NCBI GenBank assembly: GCA_029866155.1
Contig: JARWZW010000050.1
Location: 58,733 to 122,732 of the forward strand
DNA: 64,000 bases
Source of the DNA: Caulobacter sp.
GTDB taxonomy: Bacteria; Pseudomonadota; Alphaproteobacteria; Caulobacterales; Caulobacteraceae
Direction: 5' to 3'
Part shown: positions 8,781-20,171 of the stretch, in pieces
How positions within the stretch are numbered: position 1 is the first letter of the stretch
Layout: each line of letters begins with the position of its first letter
Notes under the pieces: model-generated
What the model was told of the DNA's origin: nothing
Databases searched by the model: none
The model's input: only the letters and a program-made list of their open reading frames with translations
Position numbers and translations under genes: made by a program

Positions 8781-10448
8781 ATGGCCGCCCAATATATCTT
8801 CCAGATGCAAGGCCTCACAAAGGCCTATCCCGGCGGCAAGAAGGTTTTCGAGAACATCTGGCTGTCCTTCTATCCGGACGCCAAGATCGGCGTGGTCGGG
8901 GTCAACGGCTCGGGCAAGTCCACCCTGCTGAAAATCATGGCCGGCATCGACCATGAGTTCAACGGCGAGGCCAAGGCCGCCGATGGCGTCAAACGCGGCT
9001 ATCTGGAGCAGGAACCACACCTGGATGACGACAAGACGGTCTGGGAAAATGTCATCGCCTGGTGCGAGGAAAAGCAGATCTTCGATCGCTACAACGCCAT
9101 CGCCGTCGAGATGGCCGAGAACTACACCGACGAACTGATGGAGGAGATGACCGCTCTCCAGGAAAAGATCGATGCCGGCAATCTGTGGGATATCGACAGC
9201 CGCATCGAAATGGCTATGGACGCTCTGCGTTGCCCGCCCAATGAAAGCGGCGTGACGAAGCTGTCGGGCGGTGAAAAGCGCCGGGTGGCCCTAGCGCGGT
9301 TGCTGCTATCCAAGCCGGACATGCTGTTGCTGGACGAACCGACCAACCACCTGGACGCCGAGTCCGTGGCCTGGCTGCAGCACCATCTCGAAGCCTTCCC
9401 GGGCTGTGTCATCCTGGTCACCCACGACCGCTACTTCCTGGATCAGGTTACCAAATGGACGCTTGAACTCGATCGTGGGAAGGGCGTGCCCTATGAGGGC
9501 AACTACAGCGGCTGGCTGGAACAGAAGCAAAAGCGGGTGGTCCAGGAGCAGTCCGAATCTGAAGCACGCCAGCGCGCCCTTACCCGTGAACTGGAGTGGG
9601 TGCGTTCGGGCGCCAAAGCGCGTCAGGCCAAGTCCAAGGCGCGCCTGGCCGCCTATGACGAAATGGTCCGGGAGCAGGAAAACAGCCGACACGCCCAGAC
9701 CCATGCCGTCATCCAGATCCCGCCGGGCCCGCGCCTGGGCAATCTGGTGCTGGAAGTCAGCAACCTGGAAAAGGAATATGGCGACAAGGTCCTGTTCAAG
9801 GACCTGACCTTCAAGCTGCCGCCCAACGGCATCGTCGGGGTCATTGGTCCCAACGGCGCCGGAAAATCGACCCTATTCAAGCTGATCACCGGCCAGGAAC
9901 AGCCGGACGGCGGGTCTCTTCGTCTGGGGGAAACAGTCAAGCTGGCCTATGTCGACCAGAGCCGTGACGACCTGAACCCCAACGAGACGGTTTGGCAGGC
10001 CATAAGCGGTGGCACCGACATCATGATGGTGGGCAAGCGCGAGATCAATTCCCGCGCCTATGTTGGCAGCTTCAACTTCAAGGGCGGCGACCAGCAGAAG
10101 AAGGTCGGTCTGCTGTCGGGCGGGGAGCGAAACCGTGTCCACCTGGCCAAGACCCTGGCCACCGGCGGCAATGTCATCCTGCTGGATGAGCCGACCAACG
10201 ACCTGGATATCGAGACCCTGCAGAACCTCGAAGAGGCGCTTGAGGATTTCGCCGGCTGCGCCGTGGTCATCAGCCACGACCGCTGGTTCCTTGACCGTCT
10301 CTGCACCCACATCCTCGCCTTCGAGGGCGACAGCCATGTCGAGTGGTTCGAGGGCAACTTCGAAATGTACGAGGAAGACAAGAAGCGTCGCCTGGGTGTC
10401 GAGAGCCTGATCCCTCATCGGATCAAGTTCCAGAAGTTCGCGCGCTAG
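8781..10448 (+). CDS. ettA: Energy-dependent translational throttle protein EttA (ABC-F ATPase)
   Basis: Encodes 555 residues, the normal EttA length, starting [18 protein letters not shown]. Two ABC domains lack membrane spans. Domain 1 has Walker [10 protein letters not shown] at about residue 40, signature [11 protein letters not shown] and Walker [12 protein letters not shown]. Domain 2 has Walker [10 protein letters not shown] at about residue 356, signature [13 protein letters not shown] and Walker [12 protein letters not shown]. EttA binds the ribosomal E site and gates entry into elongation according to ATP/ADP ratio. The same reading frame is open far upstream because of antisense codon bias, but protein similarity begins at this ATG. 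A hairpin lies between this gene and the next. Confidence 0.97.
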   Translation: MAAQYIFQMQGLTKAYPGGKKVFENIWLSFYPDAKIGVVGVNGSGKSTLLKIMAGIDHEFNGEAKAADGVKRGYLEQEPHLDDDKTVWENVIAWCEEKQIFDRYNAIAVEMAENYTDELMEEMTALQEKIDAGNLWDIDSRIEMAMDALRCPPNESGVTKLSGGEKRRVALARLLLSKPDMLLLDEPTNHLDAESVAWLQHHLEAFPGCVILVTHDRYFLDQVTKWTLELDRGKGVPYEGNYSGWLEQKQKRVVQEQSESEARQRALTRELEWVRSGAKARQAKSKARLAAYDEMVREQENSRHAQTHAVIQIPPGPRLGNLVLEVSNLEKEYGDKVLFKDLTFKLPPNGIVGVIGPNGAGKSTLFKLITGQEQPDGGSLRLGETVKLAYVDQSRDDLNPNETVWQAISGGTDIMMVGKREINSRAYVGSFNFKGGDQQKKVGLLSGGERNRVHLAKTLATGGNVILLDEPTNDLDIETLQNLEEALEDFAGCAVVISHDRWFLDRLCTHILAFEGDSHVEWFEGNFEMYEEDKKRRLGVESLIPHRIKFQKFAR

Positions 10449-10474
10449 AGGCCGGCGGTCAGCGGTTGACCCCT

Positions 10475-10491
10475 GTCCCGCGAGGCGGGAC
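10475..10491 (+). terminator. Short GC hairpin after ettA
   Basis: A perfect 7-bp inverted repeat, GTCCCGC and GCGGGAC, with a GAG loop lies 27 nt after the ettA stop. It has no T tract and sits just upstream of the GAGG ribosome site of the next gene. It could be a weak terminator or a leader structure for the dehydrogenase gene. Confidence 0.4.
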
Positions 10492-10500
10492 GATCGAGGC

Positions 10501-11451
10501 ATGACCATGACGAATGAACTTCTGCTGACTCACGAAATGCTGGCCCCCATGGAGGCCGTGTTGACCGGCACCGGCTATCGGGTGCATCGCCTATGGGAGC
10601 AGGCCGATCGACTGGCCTTTCTGGCCGGGCCGGGACAGACCATCGGAGCCATGGTTCATGCCGGCGAGTTCAAGCTGGACATCAGTCTGATGTCCGAAAT
10701 GCCGCGCCTTGGGCTGATCGCCTGTGTCAGCGTCGGCTACGATGGTGTCGATGTGGATTGGTGCCGGTCGCGCGGCATCGCCGTCACCCATTCCACCGGA
10801 TTGAACGCCGAAGATGTCGCCGACCATGCTGTCGGATTGCTGATCAGCGCTTGGCGCGGTCTGGTGGAAGGCGACCGGCGGTTGCGGGCCGGCCAATGGA
10901 CCCATTCCGACCGGATGCGCCCCAGACCGTCCCTGCGGGGCAAGACGGCCGGGATCGTCGGGCTTGGCCATATCGGCGAGGCGACAGCACGGCGGCTGGA
11001 AGCCTTCGGCATGCAGATCGCCTGGTGGGGCCCGAGACCCAAGGACAGCCGCTGGCGGCGGGCGGAGTCCCTGATCGATCTGGCCCGGGAAAGTGACGCC
11101 CTGATGGTCTGCGCCCGTGGGGATGCAGCGGGCCTGATCAGCGCCGAGGTCATAGCTGCGGTGGGACCGAAGGGCTGTATCGTAAATATCGCCCGGGGAC
11201 AGGTGGTGGACGAGGACGGCCTGATTTCAGCCCTCAGGGACGGCAGTCTGGGCATGGCCGGACTGGATGTCTTTGCCCAGGAGCCAACCCCGCCGGCCCG
11301 GTGGGAGGGCGTGCCAAACACCGTTCTGACGCCCCATACCGCTGGTGGCACCCTGGAGAGCATTCCCCAGATGATCGCCATGACGCTGGAGAACCTGCGT
11401 CTCTACTTTGCCGGCGAACCGCTTGCGACACCGGTTGGCGGGATTCAGTAG
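10501..11451 (+). CDS. NAD(P)-dependent D-2-hydroxyacid dehydrogenase (glyoxylate/hydroxypyruvate reductase type)
   Basis: Encodes 316 residues with a GAGG ribosome site. The Rossmann fold carries GIVGLGHIGEATARRLEAFG, the GxGxxG motif, near residue 150. Catalytic positions of the family follow: Arg in CIVNIARGQVVDE, Glu in GLDVFAQEP, and His in LTPHTAGGT. These enzymes reduce 2-oxoacids such as glyoxylate or hydroxypyruvate in the cytoplasm. The N-terminal substrate domain is of normal length. The gene follows ettA by 52 nt and overlaps the 3' end of the convergent gamma-glutamyltransferase gene by 7 nt. The exact substrate cannot be told from sequence. Confidence 0.93.
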   Translation: MTMTNELLLTHEMLAPMEAVLTGTGYRVHRLWEQADRLAFLAGPGQTIGAMVHAGEFKLDISLMSEMPRLGLIACVSVGYDGVDVDWCRSRGIAVTHSTGLNAEDVADHAVGLLISAWRGLVEGDRRLRAGQWTHSDRMRPRPSLRGKTAGIVGLGHIGEATARRLEAFGMQIAWWGPRPKDSRWRRAESLIDLARESDALMVCARGDAAGLISAEVIAAVGPKGCIVNIARGQVVDEDGLISALRDGSLGMAGLDVFAQEPTPPARWEGVPNTVLTPHTAGGTLESIPQMIAMTLENLRLYFAGEPLATPVGGIQ

Positions 11452-13247
11452 GCGAGGGCGATCCCGTCTTTTCGCATCTCGGTCGCTGCGGCGTAACGGC
11501 CTGGCCAGCGCTCGATCGCCTGGTAGCCTCCGAAACCACCGTCGCTGGCGCCGAGCTTCCACCCGATGGTTTCCAATTGCCGGCGGGTCTTTTCCGGAAC
11601 GCCGGTTTCAAGCCGGAGCAGGCCCCGGACTCCCAGGTTTTCTCCGGTTGGCTCCATCCCGCCCTCATGATGCCAGCGCGGGGCATCCCCCGCGGCCTGA
11701 AGGTCAAGGCCGAAATCGACCATGTTGGAAATGATCTGGGCCTGGCCCTGGGGCTGCATGTCGCCACCCATGACGCCAAAACTCAGCCAGGGCTGGCCAT
11801 CCCGAACGGCGAAACCCGGGATGATGGTCTGGAAGGGGCGCTTGCGCGGTGCATAGAGGTTGGGATGGCCGTCGGTCAGGGCGAACAACTCGCCCCGGTT
11901 CTGCATCATGAATCCCAAGCCGTCCGGAGACAGCCCCGACCCCATGCCACGATAGTTGGACTGGATGATCGACACCATCATCCCGTCGCGGTCGGAGGTG
12001 GTGAAATAGGTGGTGTCGCCCCGGCTGGGCGCCTGGCCCGGATAGACCGGATCCAAGATCCGGTCTGGCCGGATCAGCCTAGCGCGCTCGGTGCTATAGG
12101 CCTTTGAGTTCAGCCATTCCAGGGGGGCGGGCGAAAAGGCGGGGTCGGCGAAATAACGGGCCCGGTCTTCGTAGGCCAGCCGCTTGGCCTCCACCGCATG
12201 GTGGATCGCCGCTGCGGACTGGAAGCCCATGGACTTCACATCGAAATTTTCCAGGATGTTCAGAAGCTGCAGGGTTGAAAGGCCCTGGCTATTGGGCGCC
12301 AGCCCATAGACGTCGACCCCACGATAGCCGGTGACGAGGGGCTTGGTCCATTCGCTGCGATGGGCGGTCAGGTCGCCGCGGGTCATCCAGCCGCCGATCC
12401 GCTTGAAGTAGGATTCGATCGTGGCGGCGATCTCGCCCTCATAGAAGGCGCGGGGGCCGCCCTTGGCGATCAGGCCGTAGGTTCTGGCCAGAGCCGGGTT
12501 GCGGAAAATCTCACCTTCGGCCGGGGCCTTGCCGTTGGTGGTCCAGACCTTGAGGAAGTTGGCCACCTCCTCGATCCTGGAGGCGGGATTGGTATAGCGA
12601 CGGACGCTCGATGCCAGATAGTAGGCGACGGTCTGGGCGACCGGCACGCCTTCCGTGGCCATGGCGATGGCCGGGCGGAACAGGTCCTTCCAATCAAGCT
12701 TTCCGTAGCGGGCGTGAAGGTCGCCCCAGGCGGCCACGGCGCCGGGAACACTGACCGTGACCGCACCGAAAGATGGCAGGACGCCTTTTTCCGAGCGCGC
12801 CCGCACCGTTTCCAGGGTCAGGTTCCCGGGTGATCGGCCGGAGCCGTTCAGCCCGACCACCTTTCTACTGCGAGGGTCCCAGAGCATGACGAAACAGTCC
12901 CCGCCAACGCCGCAGGCTGTTGGTTCGAGGAAGCCCAGACAGGCGTTGGCGGCGATGGCGGCATCGACGGCCGAGCCGCCTCTGCGCAGGATATCTATGG
13001 CCGCCAGGGTCGCCAGGGGATGGGCCGTGGCGGCCGCCCCGTTGACGCCCCAGGCAGCGGAACGGCTGGCATAGGTCGCTCCGGCAATCCGGTCGCCGCT
13101 GCGCAGATCGCCCCGGTCCAGGTTGGGATTGACGCCGATAGGTCTCTGTCGCGCCGCGTCATTCGACTGGGCCTGGGACAGGGACGGCGCCATGGAGGCC
13201 GTCAGGCCGGCGGCGGGGGCTGCGGCGAGGAAAGTGCGGCGACGCAT
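11445..13247 (-). CDS. Gamma-glutamyltransferase family protein, exported
   Basis: Encodes 600 residues with an N-terminal twin-arginine-like signal (MRRRTFLAAAPAAGLTAS). The fold is Ntn-hydrolase: GGSAVDAAIAANACLGFLEP and TACGVGGDCFVMLWD near residues 90-123, and the autocleavage region GDTTYFTTSDRDG, where Thr412 should become the N-terminal nucleophile of the small subunit. Late motifs include FGVMGGDMQPQGQAQI. Classical enzymes cleave the gamma-glutamyl bond of glutathione in the periplasm; this subfamily also includes acylases and other hydrolases, so glutathione is not certain. It is transcribed away from the methionine-cycle operon, 142 nt from it. Confidence 0.93.
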   Translation of the reverse strand: MRRRTFLAAAPAAGLTASMAPSLSQAQSNDAARQRPIGVNPNLDRGDLRSGDRIAGATYASRSAAWGVNGAAATAHPLATLAAIDILRRGGSAVDAAIAANACLGFLEPTACGVGGDCFVMLWDPRSRKVVGLNGSGRSPGNLTLETVRARSEKGVLPSFGAVTVSVPGAVAAWGDLHARYGKLDWKDLFRPAIAMATEGVPVAQTVAYYLASSVRRYTNPASRIEEVANFLKVWTTNGKAPAEGEIFRNPALARTYGLIAKGGPRAFYEGEIAATIESYFKRIGGWMTRGDLTAHRSEWTKPLVTGYRGVDVYGLAPNSQGLSTLQLLNILENFDVKSMGFQSAAAIHHAVEAKRLAYEDRARYFADPAFSPAPLEWLNSKAYSTERARLIRPDRILDPVYPGQAPSRGDTTYFTTSDRDGMMVSIIQSNYRGMGSGLSPDGLGFMMQNRGELFALTDGHPNLYAPRKRPFQTIIPGFAVRDGQPWLSFGVMGGDMQPQGQAQIISNMVDFGLDLQAAGDAPRWHHEGGMEPTGENLGVRGLLRLETGVPEKTRRQLETIGWKLGASDGGFGGYQAIERWPGRYAAATEMRKDGIALAY

Positions 13248-13354
13248 CGGCGGACGGCTCCTTGAAAATTTGGTGGACTATAGGCTTGGCCGCCGGAATT
13301 GCGAGCCGGCGGTCCCGGGTTAGAGCTGGCCATGCCATCAGTCGTCCGAAACTC

Positions 13355-13383
13355 TTGACTTGACCATATAAAGATATCTTTAT
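13355..13383 (+). promoter_or_regulatory. Promoter with 16-bp perfect palindromic operator ahead of the ArsR-methyltransferase gene
   Basis: ATAAAGATATCTTTAT at 13368-13383 is a perfect palindrome. A TTGACT -35 box lies at 13355-13360, and 17 bp downstream the right half of the palindrome (CTTTAT, 13378-13383) falls in the -10 position. A repressor bound here would block RNA polymerase. The predicted transcription start is then at or within a few bases of the ATG at 13390, so the mRNA may be leaderless; no ribosome site precedes that ATG. An ArsR-type autoregulated operator is the natural reading. I recall similar AAGATATCTT-core sites for S-adenosylhomocysteine-responsive ArsR regulators, but have not checked this. 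Confidence 0.7.
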
Positions 13384-13389
13384 GTCCCG

Positions 13390-14361
13390 ATGATTCAGGG
13401 ATCGATCCAGACAGTTGACATGCTGCGGGCGGCGGGAGAGCCGACCCGATTGCGCATCCTCGCGCTTCTGGCATCGGAAGAGCTTTCGGTGCTCGAGCTA
13501 TGCCGGATTCTGGATCAAAGCCAGCCCCGGGTTTCCCGCCATCTGAAATTGCTGGCGGAGGCCGGTCTGGTTGATCGTTTTCCCGACGGAGCCTGGGTTT
13601 TCTACAGGCTGACAGCTGCGGCGGCCGGGCGACGTCTGGTGGACTGCGCCCTTGACATCACCGAGGACGAAGATCCGGTGCTGCGCCGTGACAGCGACCG
13701 GCTTGCCGAGGTGGCGGGGGAGCGTTCGGATGAGGCGGCGGCCTATTTCGCCCGCAACGCTGCTCGCTGGGACGAGATTCGCGCGCTCTATGCTGCCGAG
13801 GCCAAGGTTGAGGCGGCCATCAATTGCGCAGCCGGCGAGGGCGATGTCGGGCGGCTTGTCGATCTTGGGGCCGGCACCGGGCGGATGCTGACCTTGCTGG
13901 GCGGGCGCGCCAGTCGGGCTATCGGTCTGGACTTGTCGCAGCAGATGCTCAACATCGCAAGGGTCAATGTCACCGGCGCTGGGCTGTCGAGCTGCGAGTT
14001 ACGGCATGGCGACATCTTTGCCACCGGCCTGCCATCCAGCTGCGCCGATCTGGTGACCGTGCATCAGGTGCTCCACTATCTGGGCGACCCGGCCGCCGCC
14101 GTGAGCGAGGCGGCGCGGCTGGTTGCCCCCGGCGGGCGGTTGCTGATCGTCGATTTCGCGCCCCACGGTCATGAGTTCCTCCGCAGTCAGCACCAGCACA
14201 GGCGCTTGGGCTTTACCGATGAGGAAATGATCCGCTGGCTGGAGGCGGGCGGACTTGTCGGCGCCGTCGAAGACAGCCTTCCGTCGGTTGACGGTGAGGG
14301 GCTGACCATCAAAATCTGGACGGGCGCCCGTCCTGCAGAGTCCCTTCGGAGCGCCGCATGA
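13390..14361 (+). CDS. ArsR-family repressor fused to a SAM-dependent methyltransferase domain
   Basis: Encodes 323 residues. Residues about 10-85 are a winged helix (MLRAAGEPTRLRILALLASE, then CRILDQSQPRVSRHLKLL and a wing with VFYRLT). Residues about 120-310 are a class I methyltransferase with motif I VDLGAGTGRMLTLLGG at about residue 157 and motif IV-like LVTVHQVLHYLGDPA. It heads the methionine-cycle operon and overlaps metF by ATGA. The methyltransferase-like domain probably senses S-adenosylmethionine or S-adenosylhomocysteine, letting the protein repress metF and metH through the palindrome just upstream; that is inferred from fusion and position. A second in-frame ATG ten codons later is a possible start if the mRNA has a leader. 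Confidence 0.92.
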   Translation: MIQGSIQTVDMLRAAGEPTRLRILALLASEELSVLELCRILDQSQPRVSRHLKLLAEAGLVDRFPDGAWVFYRLTAAAAGRRLVDCALDITEDEDPVLRRDSDRLAEVAGERSDEAAAYFARNAARWDEIRALYAAEAKVEAAINCAAGEGDVGRLVDLGAGTGRMLTLLGGRASRAIGLDLSQQMLNIARVNVTGAGLSSCELRHGDIFATGLPSSCADLVTVHQVLHYLGDPAAAVSEAARLVAPGGRLLIVDFAPHGHEFLRSQHQHRRLGFTDEEMIRWLEAGGLVGAVEDSLPSVDGEGLTIKIWTGARPAESLRSAA

Positions 14362-15335
14362 CCCTCTCTCCGTCGTCAGCAGCCCCCGGCGATCCGCATC
14401 CCGCAGCAGGCCCGACGGGCCATCGCAGGGTGATCGGTCCTGTCGCAAGGTCCGGCGAGCGTCCGGCCCGCGCGCACGGGATCAGCTTCGAGTTCTTTCC
14501 CCCCAAGACCCCGGAGATGGAAACCAGCCTGTGGAACGCCATCCGCCGCCTGGAACCCCTCGCGCCTGACTTCGTGTCGGTCACCTATGGGGCGGGCGGG
14601 TCGACCCGAGAGCGCACCCATCGGACCGTCAAGCGGATACTGGATGAGACCGGCCTGAGACCAGCAGCCCATCTGACCTGTGTCGACGCCAGCCGCGAAG
14701 AGGTCGACCAGGTGATCCGGGACTATTGGGACGCCGGGGTTCGCCATGTTGTGGCGCTCCGGGGCGACCCGCCGGGGGGGATTGGCGGGGTCTATGTGCC
14801 GCGCGCCGACGGTTACGCTAACGCCACCCAGCTTACTTCGGCTCTCAAGGCGGCGGCCCCGTTCGAAGTGCTGGTCGGCGCCTATCCGGAAGGGCACCCG
14901 GAAAGCCCCGGACTGGCCCATGACATCGACGTCCTGAAAGCCAAGGTCGATGCCGGAGCCACGCGGGCGATCAGCCAGTTCTTCTTTGATATCGACGCCT
15001 TTCTCAGGTTCGTCGACCTGGCGCGTGACGCCGGAATCGCCATCCCGATCTCGCCCGGGATCATGCCTGTTTCCAATTTCAAGGGACTGGTGAAGATGGC
15101 GGGCGCCTGCGGAGCCTCGATCCCCGGCTGGCTGGCCAATCTGTTCGACGGGCTGGACCATGATCCGGAGACCCGTCGGCTGATCGCCTGTTCCGTCGCT
15201 GCAGAGATGTGCGCCAAGCTGGAAGAGCAGGGATTCAACGACTTTCACTTCTACACGCTCAACCGGGCGGATCTGGTCTATGCGATCTGCCGTGTCCTCG
15301 GCGTGCGCGAGACGCCCCTGGAGGCCGCAGCATGA
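14358..15335 (+). CDS. metF: 5,10-methylenetetrahydrofolate reductase MetF
   Basis: Encodes 325 residues. The catalytic domain starts near residue 42 with ISFEFFPPKTPEMETSLW, whose Glu is the catalytic acid of MetF. It continues with FVSVTYGAGGSTRERT, HLTCVDASREEVD and VVALRGDPPGG, the FAD/folate barrel signatures. It reduces methylene-tetrahydrofolate to methyl-tetrahydrofolate, the methyl donor for the MetH proteins encoded just downstream. It overlaps both neighbours by ATGA, so stoichiometric co-translation is likely. The first 40 residues are proline- and alanine-rich and look disordered; they are an extension relative to the compact E. coli protein. Confidence 0.96.
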   Translation: MTLSPSSAAPGDPHPAAGPTGHRRVIGPVARSGERPARAHGISFEFFPPKTPEMETSLWNAIRRLEPLAPDFVSVTYGAGGSTRERTHRTVKRILDETGLRPAAHLTCVDASREEVDQVIRDYWDAGVRHVVALRGDPPGGIGGVYVPRADGYANATQLTSALKAAAPFEVLVGAYPEGHPESPGLAHDIDVLKAKVDAGATRAISQFFFDIDAFLRFVDLARDAGIAIPISPGIMPVSNFKGLVKMAGACGASIPGWLANLFDGLDHDPETRRLIACSVAAEMCAKLEEQGFNDFHFYTLNRADLVYAICRVLGVRETPLEAAA

Positions 15336-16393
15336 CCCGTCAGGACCGTATCGCCGCCCTGAAGGCGGCGGCCCGCGAGAGGATCCTGGTGCTGGATGGG
15401 TCCTGGGGCGTGATGTTCCAGAGGGAGGGACTGTCCGAGGCCGACTTCCGGGCCGAGCGGTTTGCTGATCATCCCGGCCAGATGAAGGGCAACAACGACA
15501 TCCTCTGCCTGACCCGGCCCGATGTGGTGACCAAACTGCATGAGGCCTACTACGCCGCCGGCGCCGACATCAGCGAGACCAACACCTTCAGCGCCACCTC
15601 GATCGCCCAGGAGGATTATGCCTGCCAGTCTGCGGTCCGCGACATCAACCTGGCCGGCGCCCGACTGGCAAGGGCGGTGGCTGACGCCTTCACGGCGCGG
15701 GAGCCCTACAGGCCCAGGTTTGTCGCCGGGTCCATCGGCCCTCTTAACAAGATGCTGTCCATGTCCTCGGATGTGAACGACCCCGGGGCCCGGACCGTGA
15801 CCTTCGACCAGGTCTATGACGCCTATCGGGAACAGGTCCTGGCCCTTCACGAGGGGGGAGTCGATCTGTTCCTGATCGAGACCATCACCGACACGCTCAA
15901 CTGCAAGGCCGCAATTAAGGCCATCCTCGATCTGGAGGACGAAGGCCTGGAGGCCCTGCCCATCTGGATCAGCGGAACGATTACCGACCGTTCCGGTCGC
16001 ACCCTGTCCGGCCAGACCGCCGAGGCGTTCTGGAACAGCGTCAAGCATGCGAGGCCCTTCGCCATCGGGTTCAACTGCGCCCTGGGCGCTGATCTGATGC
16101 GTCCCCATATCGCCGAGATGGCCCGGGTGGCGGGAACCCTGGTGGCCGCCTATCCCAACGCCGGACTGCCCAATGCCATGGGCCAGTATGACGAGCAGCC
16201 GCATGAGACGGCCTGTCACCTGCATGAATGGGCTCAGAGCGGTCTGGTCAACATTCTGGGCGGCTGCTGCGGCACCACGCCTGACCACATTCGTCACGTC
16301 GCCGAGGCCGTGGCCGGCGTTGCGCCGCGGGTTCCGCCAGAGCGGCCCAAGGCCATGCGACTGGCGGGTCTGGAGCCGTTTGAACTGGCATGA
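15332..16393 (+). CDS. metH: Methionine synthase, homocysteine-binding module (split MetH, part 1)
   Basis: Encodes 353 residues covering only the first module of cobalamin-dependent methionine synthase. It opens MTRQDRIAALKAAARERILV and has LDGSWGVMFQ, ETNTFSATSIAQEDY and the zinc ligands: Cys near residue 249 in GFNCALGAD and a Cys pair near residue 311 in NILGGCCGTTPDHI. Zinc activates the homocysteine thiol for methyl transfer. The protein stops just after [11 protein letters not shown], which matches the linker that joins module 1 to the folate module in one-chain enzymes. The remaining modules are encoded at 16785-19454. It overlaps both neighbours by 4 nt. Confidence 0.95.
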   Translation: MTRQDRIAALKAAARERILVLDGSWGVMFQREGLSEADFRAERFADHPGQMKGNNDILCLTRPDVVTKLHEAYYAAGADISETNTFSATSIAQEDYACQSAVRDINLAGARLARAVADAFTAREPYRPRFVAGSIGPLNKMLSMSSDVNDPGARTVTFDQVYDAYREQVLALHEGGVDLFLIETITDTLNCKAAIKAILDLEDEGLEALPIWISGTITDRSGRTLSGQTAEAFWNSVKHARPFAIGFNCALGADLMRPHIAEMARVAGTLVAAYPNAGLPNAMGQYDEQPHETACHLHEWAQSGLVNILGGCCGTTPDHIRHVAEAVAGVAPRVPPERPKAMRLAGLEPFELA

Positions 16394-16784
16394 CCACCCC
16401 CTTCCGGCCGGACAAGGCCCATGCCCTAACAGCGGTCGAGACAGAACTTCTGCGTGACCTGCGCAGCCGGCAGAACCGGCCTGCTAGCGACAAGGCGGCT
16501 GCAGTCCTCCTCAACGCCCTGTTCCAGACCGCTCCCCGGGTCGAGATCGGCCCGGTCCCCGGAGACGGCCCCCTGGAGACGGCGGATCCAGTCGGATTCA
16601 AGCTGGCCGTGGCCAGCGCCGGGATGAAGGAATTGAGGTCTGCCGTCGCAGGCCTGCGGCTGGTTCATGCCAAGGGGCCCGCTTTCTCCTTGAAGGCCCT
16701 GGCGGACGGACTTCCCCAGGCGGTCATCAGCCGGCGCCTGGCCCTGGGCGGACGTGAACCCGCCATCGACAACGGAATGCTGCC

Positions 16785-16788
<4 letters not shown>
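16390..16788 (+). CDS. Unknown 132-residue protein encoded between the two metH modules
   Basis: Starts with the ATG of an ATGA overlap with metH part 1, and its TGA forms a TTGA overlap with metH part 2; the three frames are all different. Codon third positions are mostly G or C, as in true genes here. The protein is soluble, with no signal or membrane span. It is helical at the start ([20 protein letters not shown]) and mixed later ([20 protein letters not shown], then [18 protein letters not shown]). I recognise no family. Its place exactly at the linker between methionine synthase modules suggests an accessory subunit or assembly factor for the split enzyme. That is inference. Confidence 0.72.
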
Positions 16789-19454
<2,666 letters not shown>

Positions 19455-19463
19455 AGCCCGTCG

Positions 19464-20171
19464 TCAAAGAGGTCCGCGCAGGGCAGGAGTCTCTGGGCTT
19501 TCTACCGGCGCATCCTCGCCCGGCAGCAGGTCATCAATGCTGCTGGCGGTGGAAACGGGGCCAAACGGTGTTTCGGGCTCCGGCTCAAAAACCTTCGGCG
19601 CGGCAGCAGCGGCCGGCGTGGCGCCGGGACTGTTGAAGCTGAGGGCCTGGCCGAACAGCCCCGAACGTGCCTCCAGCCGTTCGGATGTCTGAAGGCAGCG
19701 ACCGGGAAGACCCCAGGACATCCATTCGCGCGCCAGCAGTTTCCTGTCCGAGGGCTTGAACATCGACCAGACAGTGCCGCCCTGCTTGAGGGCCTGGGCC
19801 CCGTAGGTGGAGATCGGCTTTGGCGAGGCCCTTTCGGCAGCCTCCATGGCGCGACGAAACTGCTTGAGCATGTCGCGACCCGCTTCCTGCTGGACCACAT
19901 AACTGTTCATATCGGCTGGAGCGGCGCCCGGGATCTTTGCGATCGACACCTCGATCCGCTCCACCTCCGGTATCACCTTGTCATACAGCGCCATGTGGCT
20001 GGCCAGGGCGCCGTAGCACCAGGCCACGAGGCCATAGTCATCCGAAGGCGCACCAGAAGGGATCGGGTATTCCGGCTCGACCGCGGCGGCTGGGGCCGGC
20101 GGCGGGTTTGTCGGGGCCTCCAGGTCCTGGGTGACGAAGAGCGACAGAAGCAGGGCGACGACAGGGGACAT
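19464..20171 (-). CDS. Exported protein of unknown function
   Basis: Encodes 235 residues with a short signal peptide (MSPVVALLLSLFVTQ), followed by a proline/alanine-rich stretch. The core, about residues 45-160, is helical with a few conserved-looking positions (DDYGLVAWCYGALASHMALY, then VVQQEAGRDMLKQFRRAM). The tail is acidic and proline-rich. It begins on the base next to the 5-oxoprolinase stop, so the two are certainly co-transcribed. No catalytic motif is visible. I do not recognise a named family; a periplasmic role is likely. Confidence 0.82.
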   Translation of the reverse strand: MSPVVALLLSLFVTQDLEAPTNPPPAPAAAVEPEYPIPSGAPSDDYGLVAWCYGALASHMALYDKVIPEVERIEVSIAKIPGAAPADMNSYVVQQEAGRDMLKQFRRAMEAAERASPKPISTYGAQALKQGGTVWSMFKPSDRKLLAREWMSWGLPGRCLQTSERLEARSGLFGQALSFNSPGATPAAAAAPKVFEPEPETPFGPVSTASSIDDLLPGEDAPVESPETPALRGPL

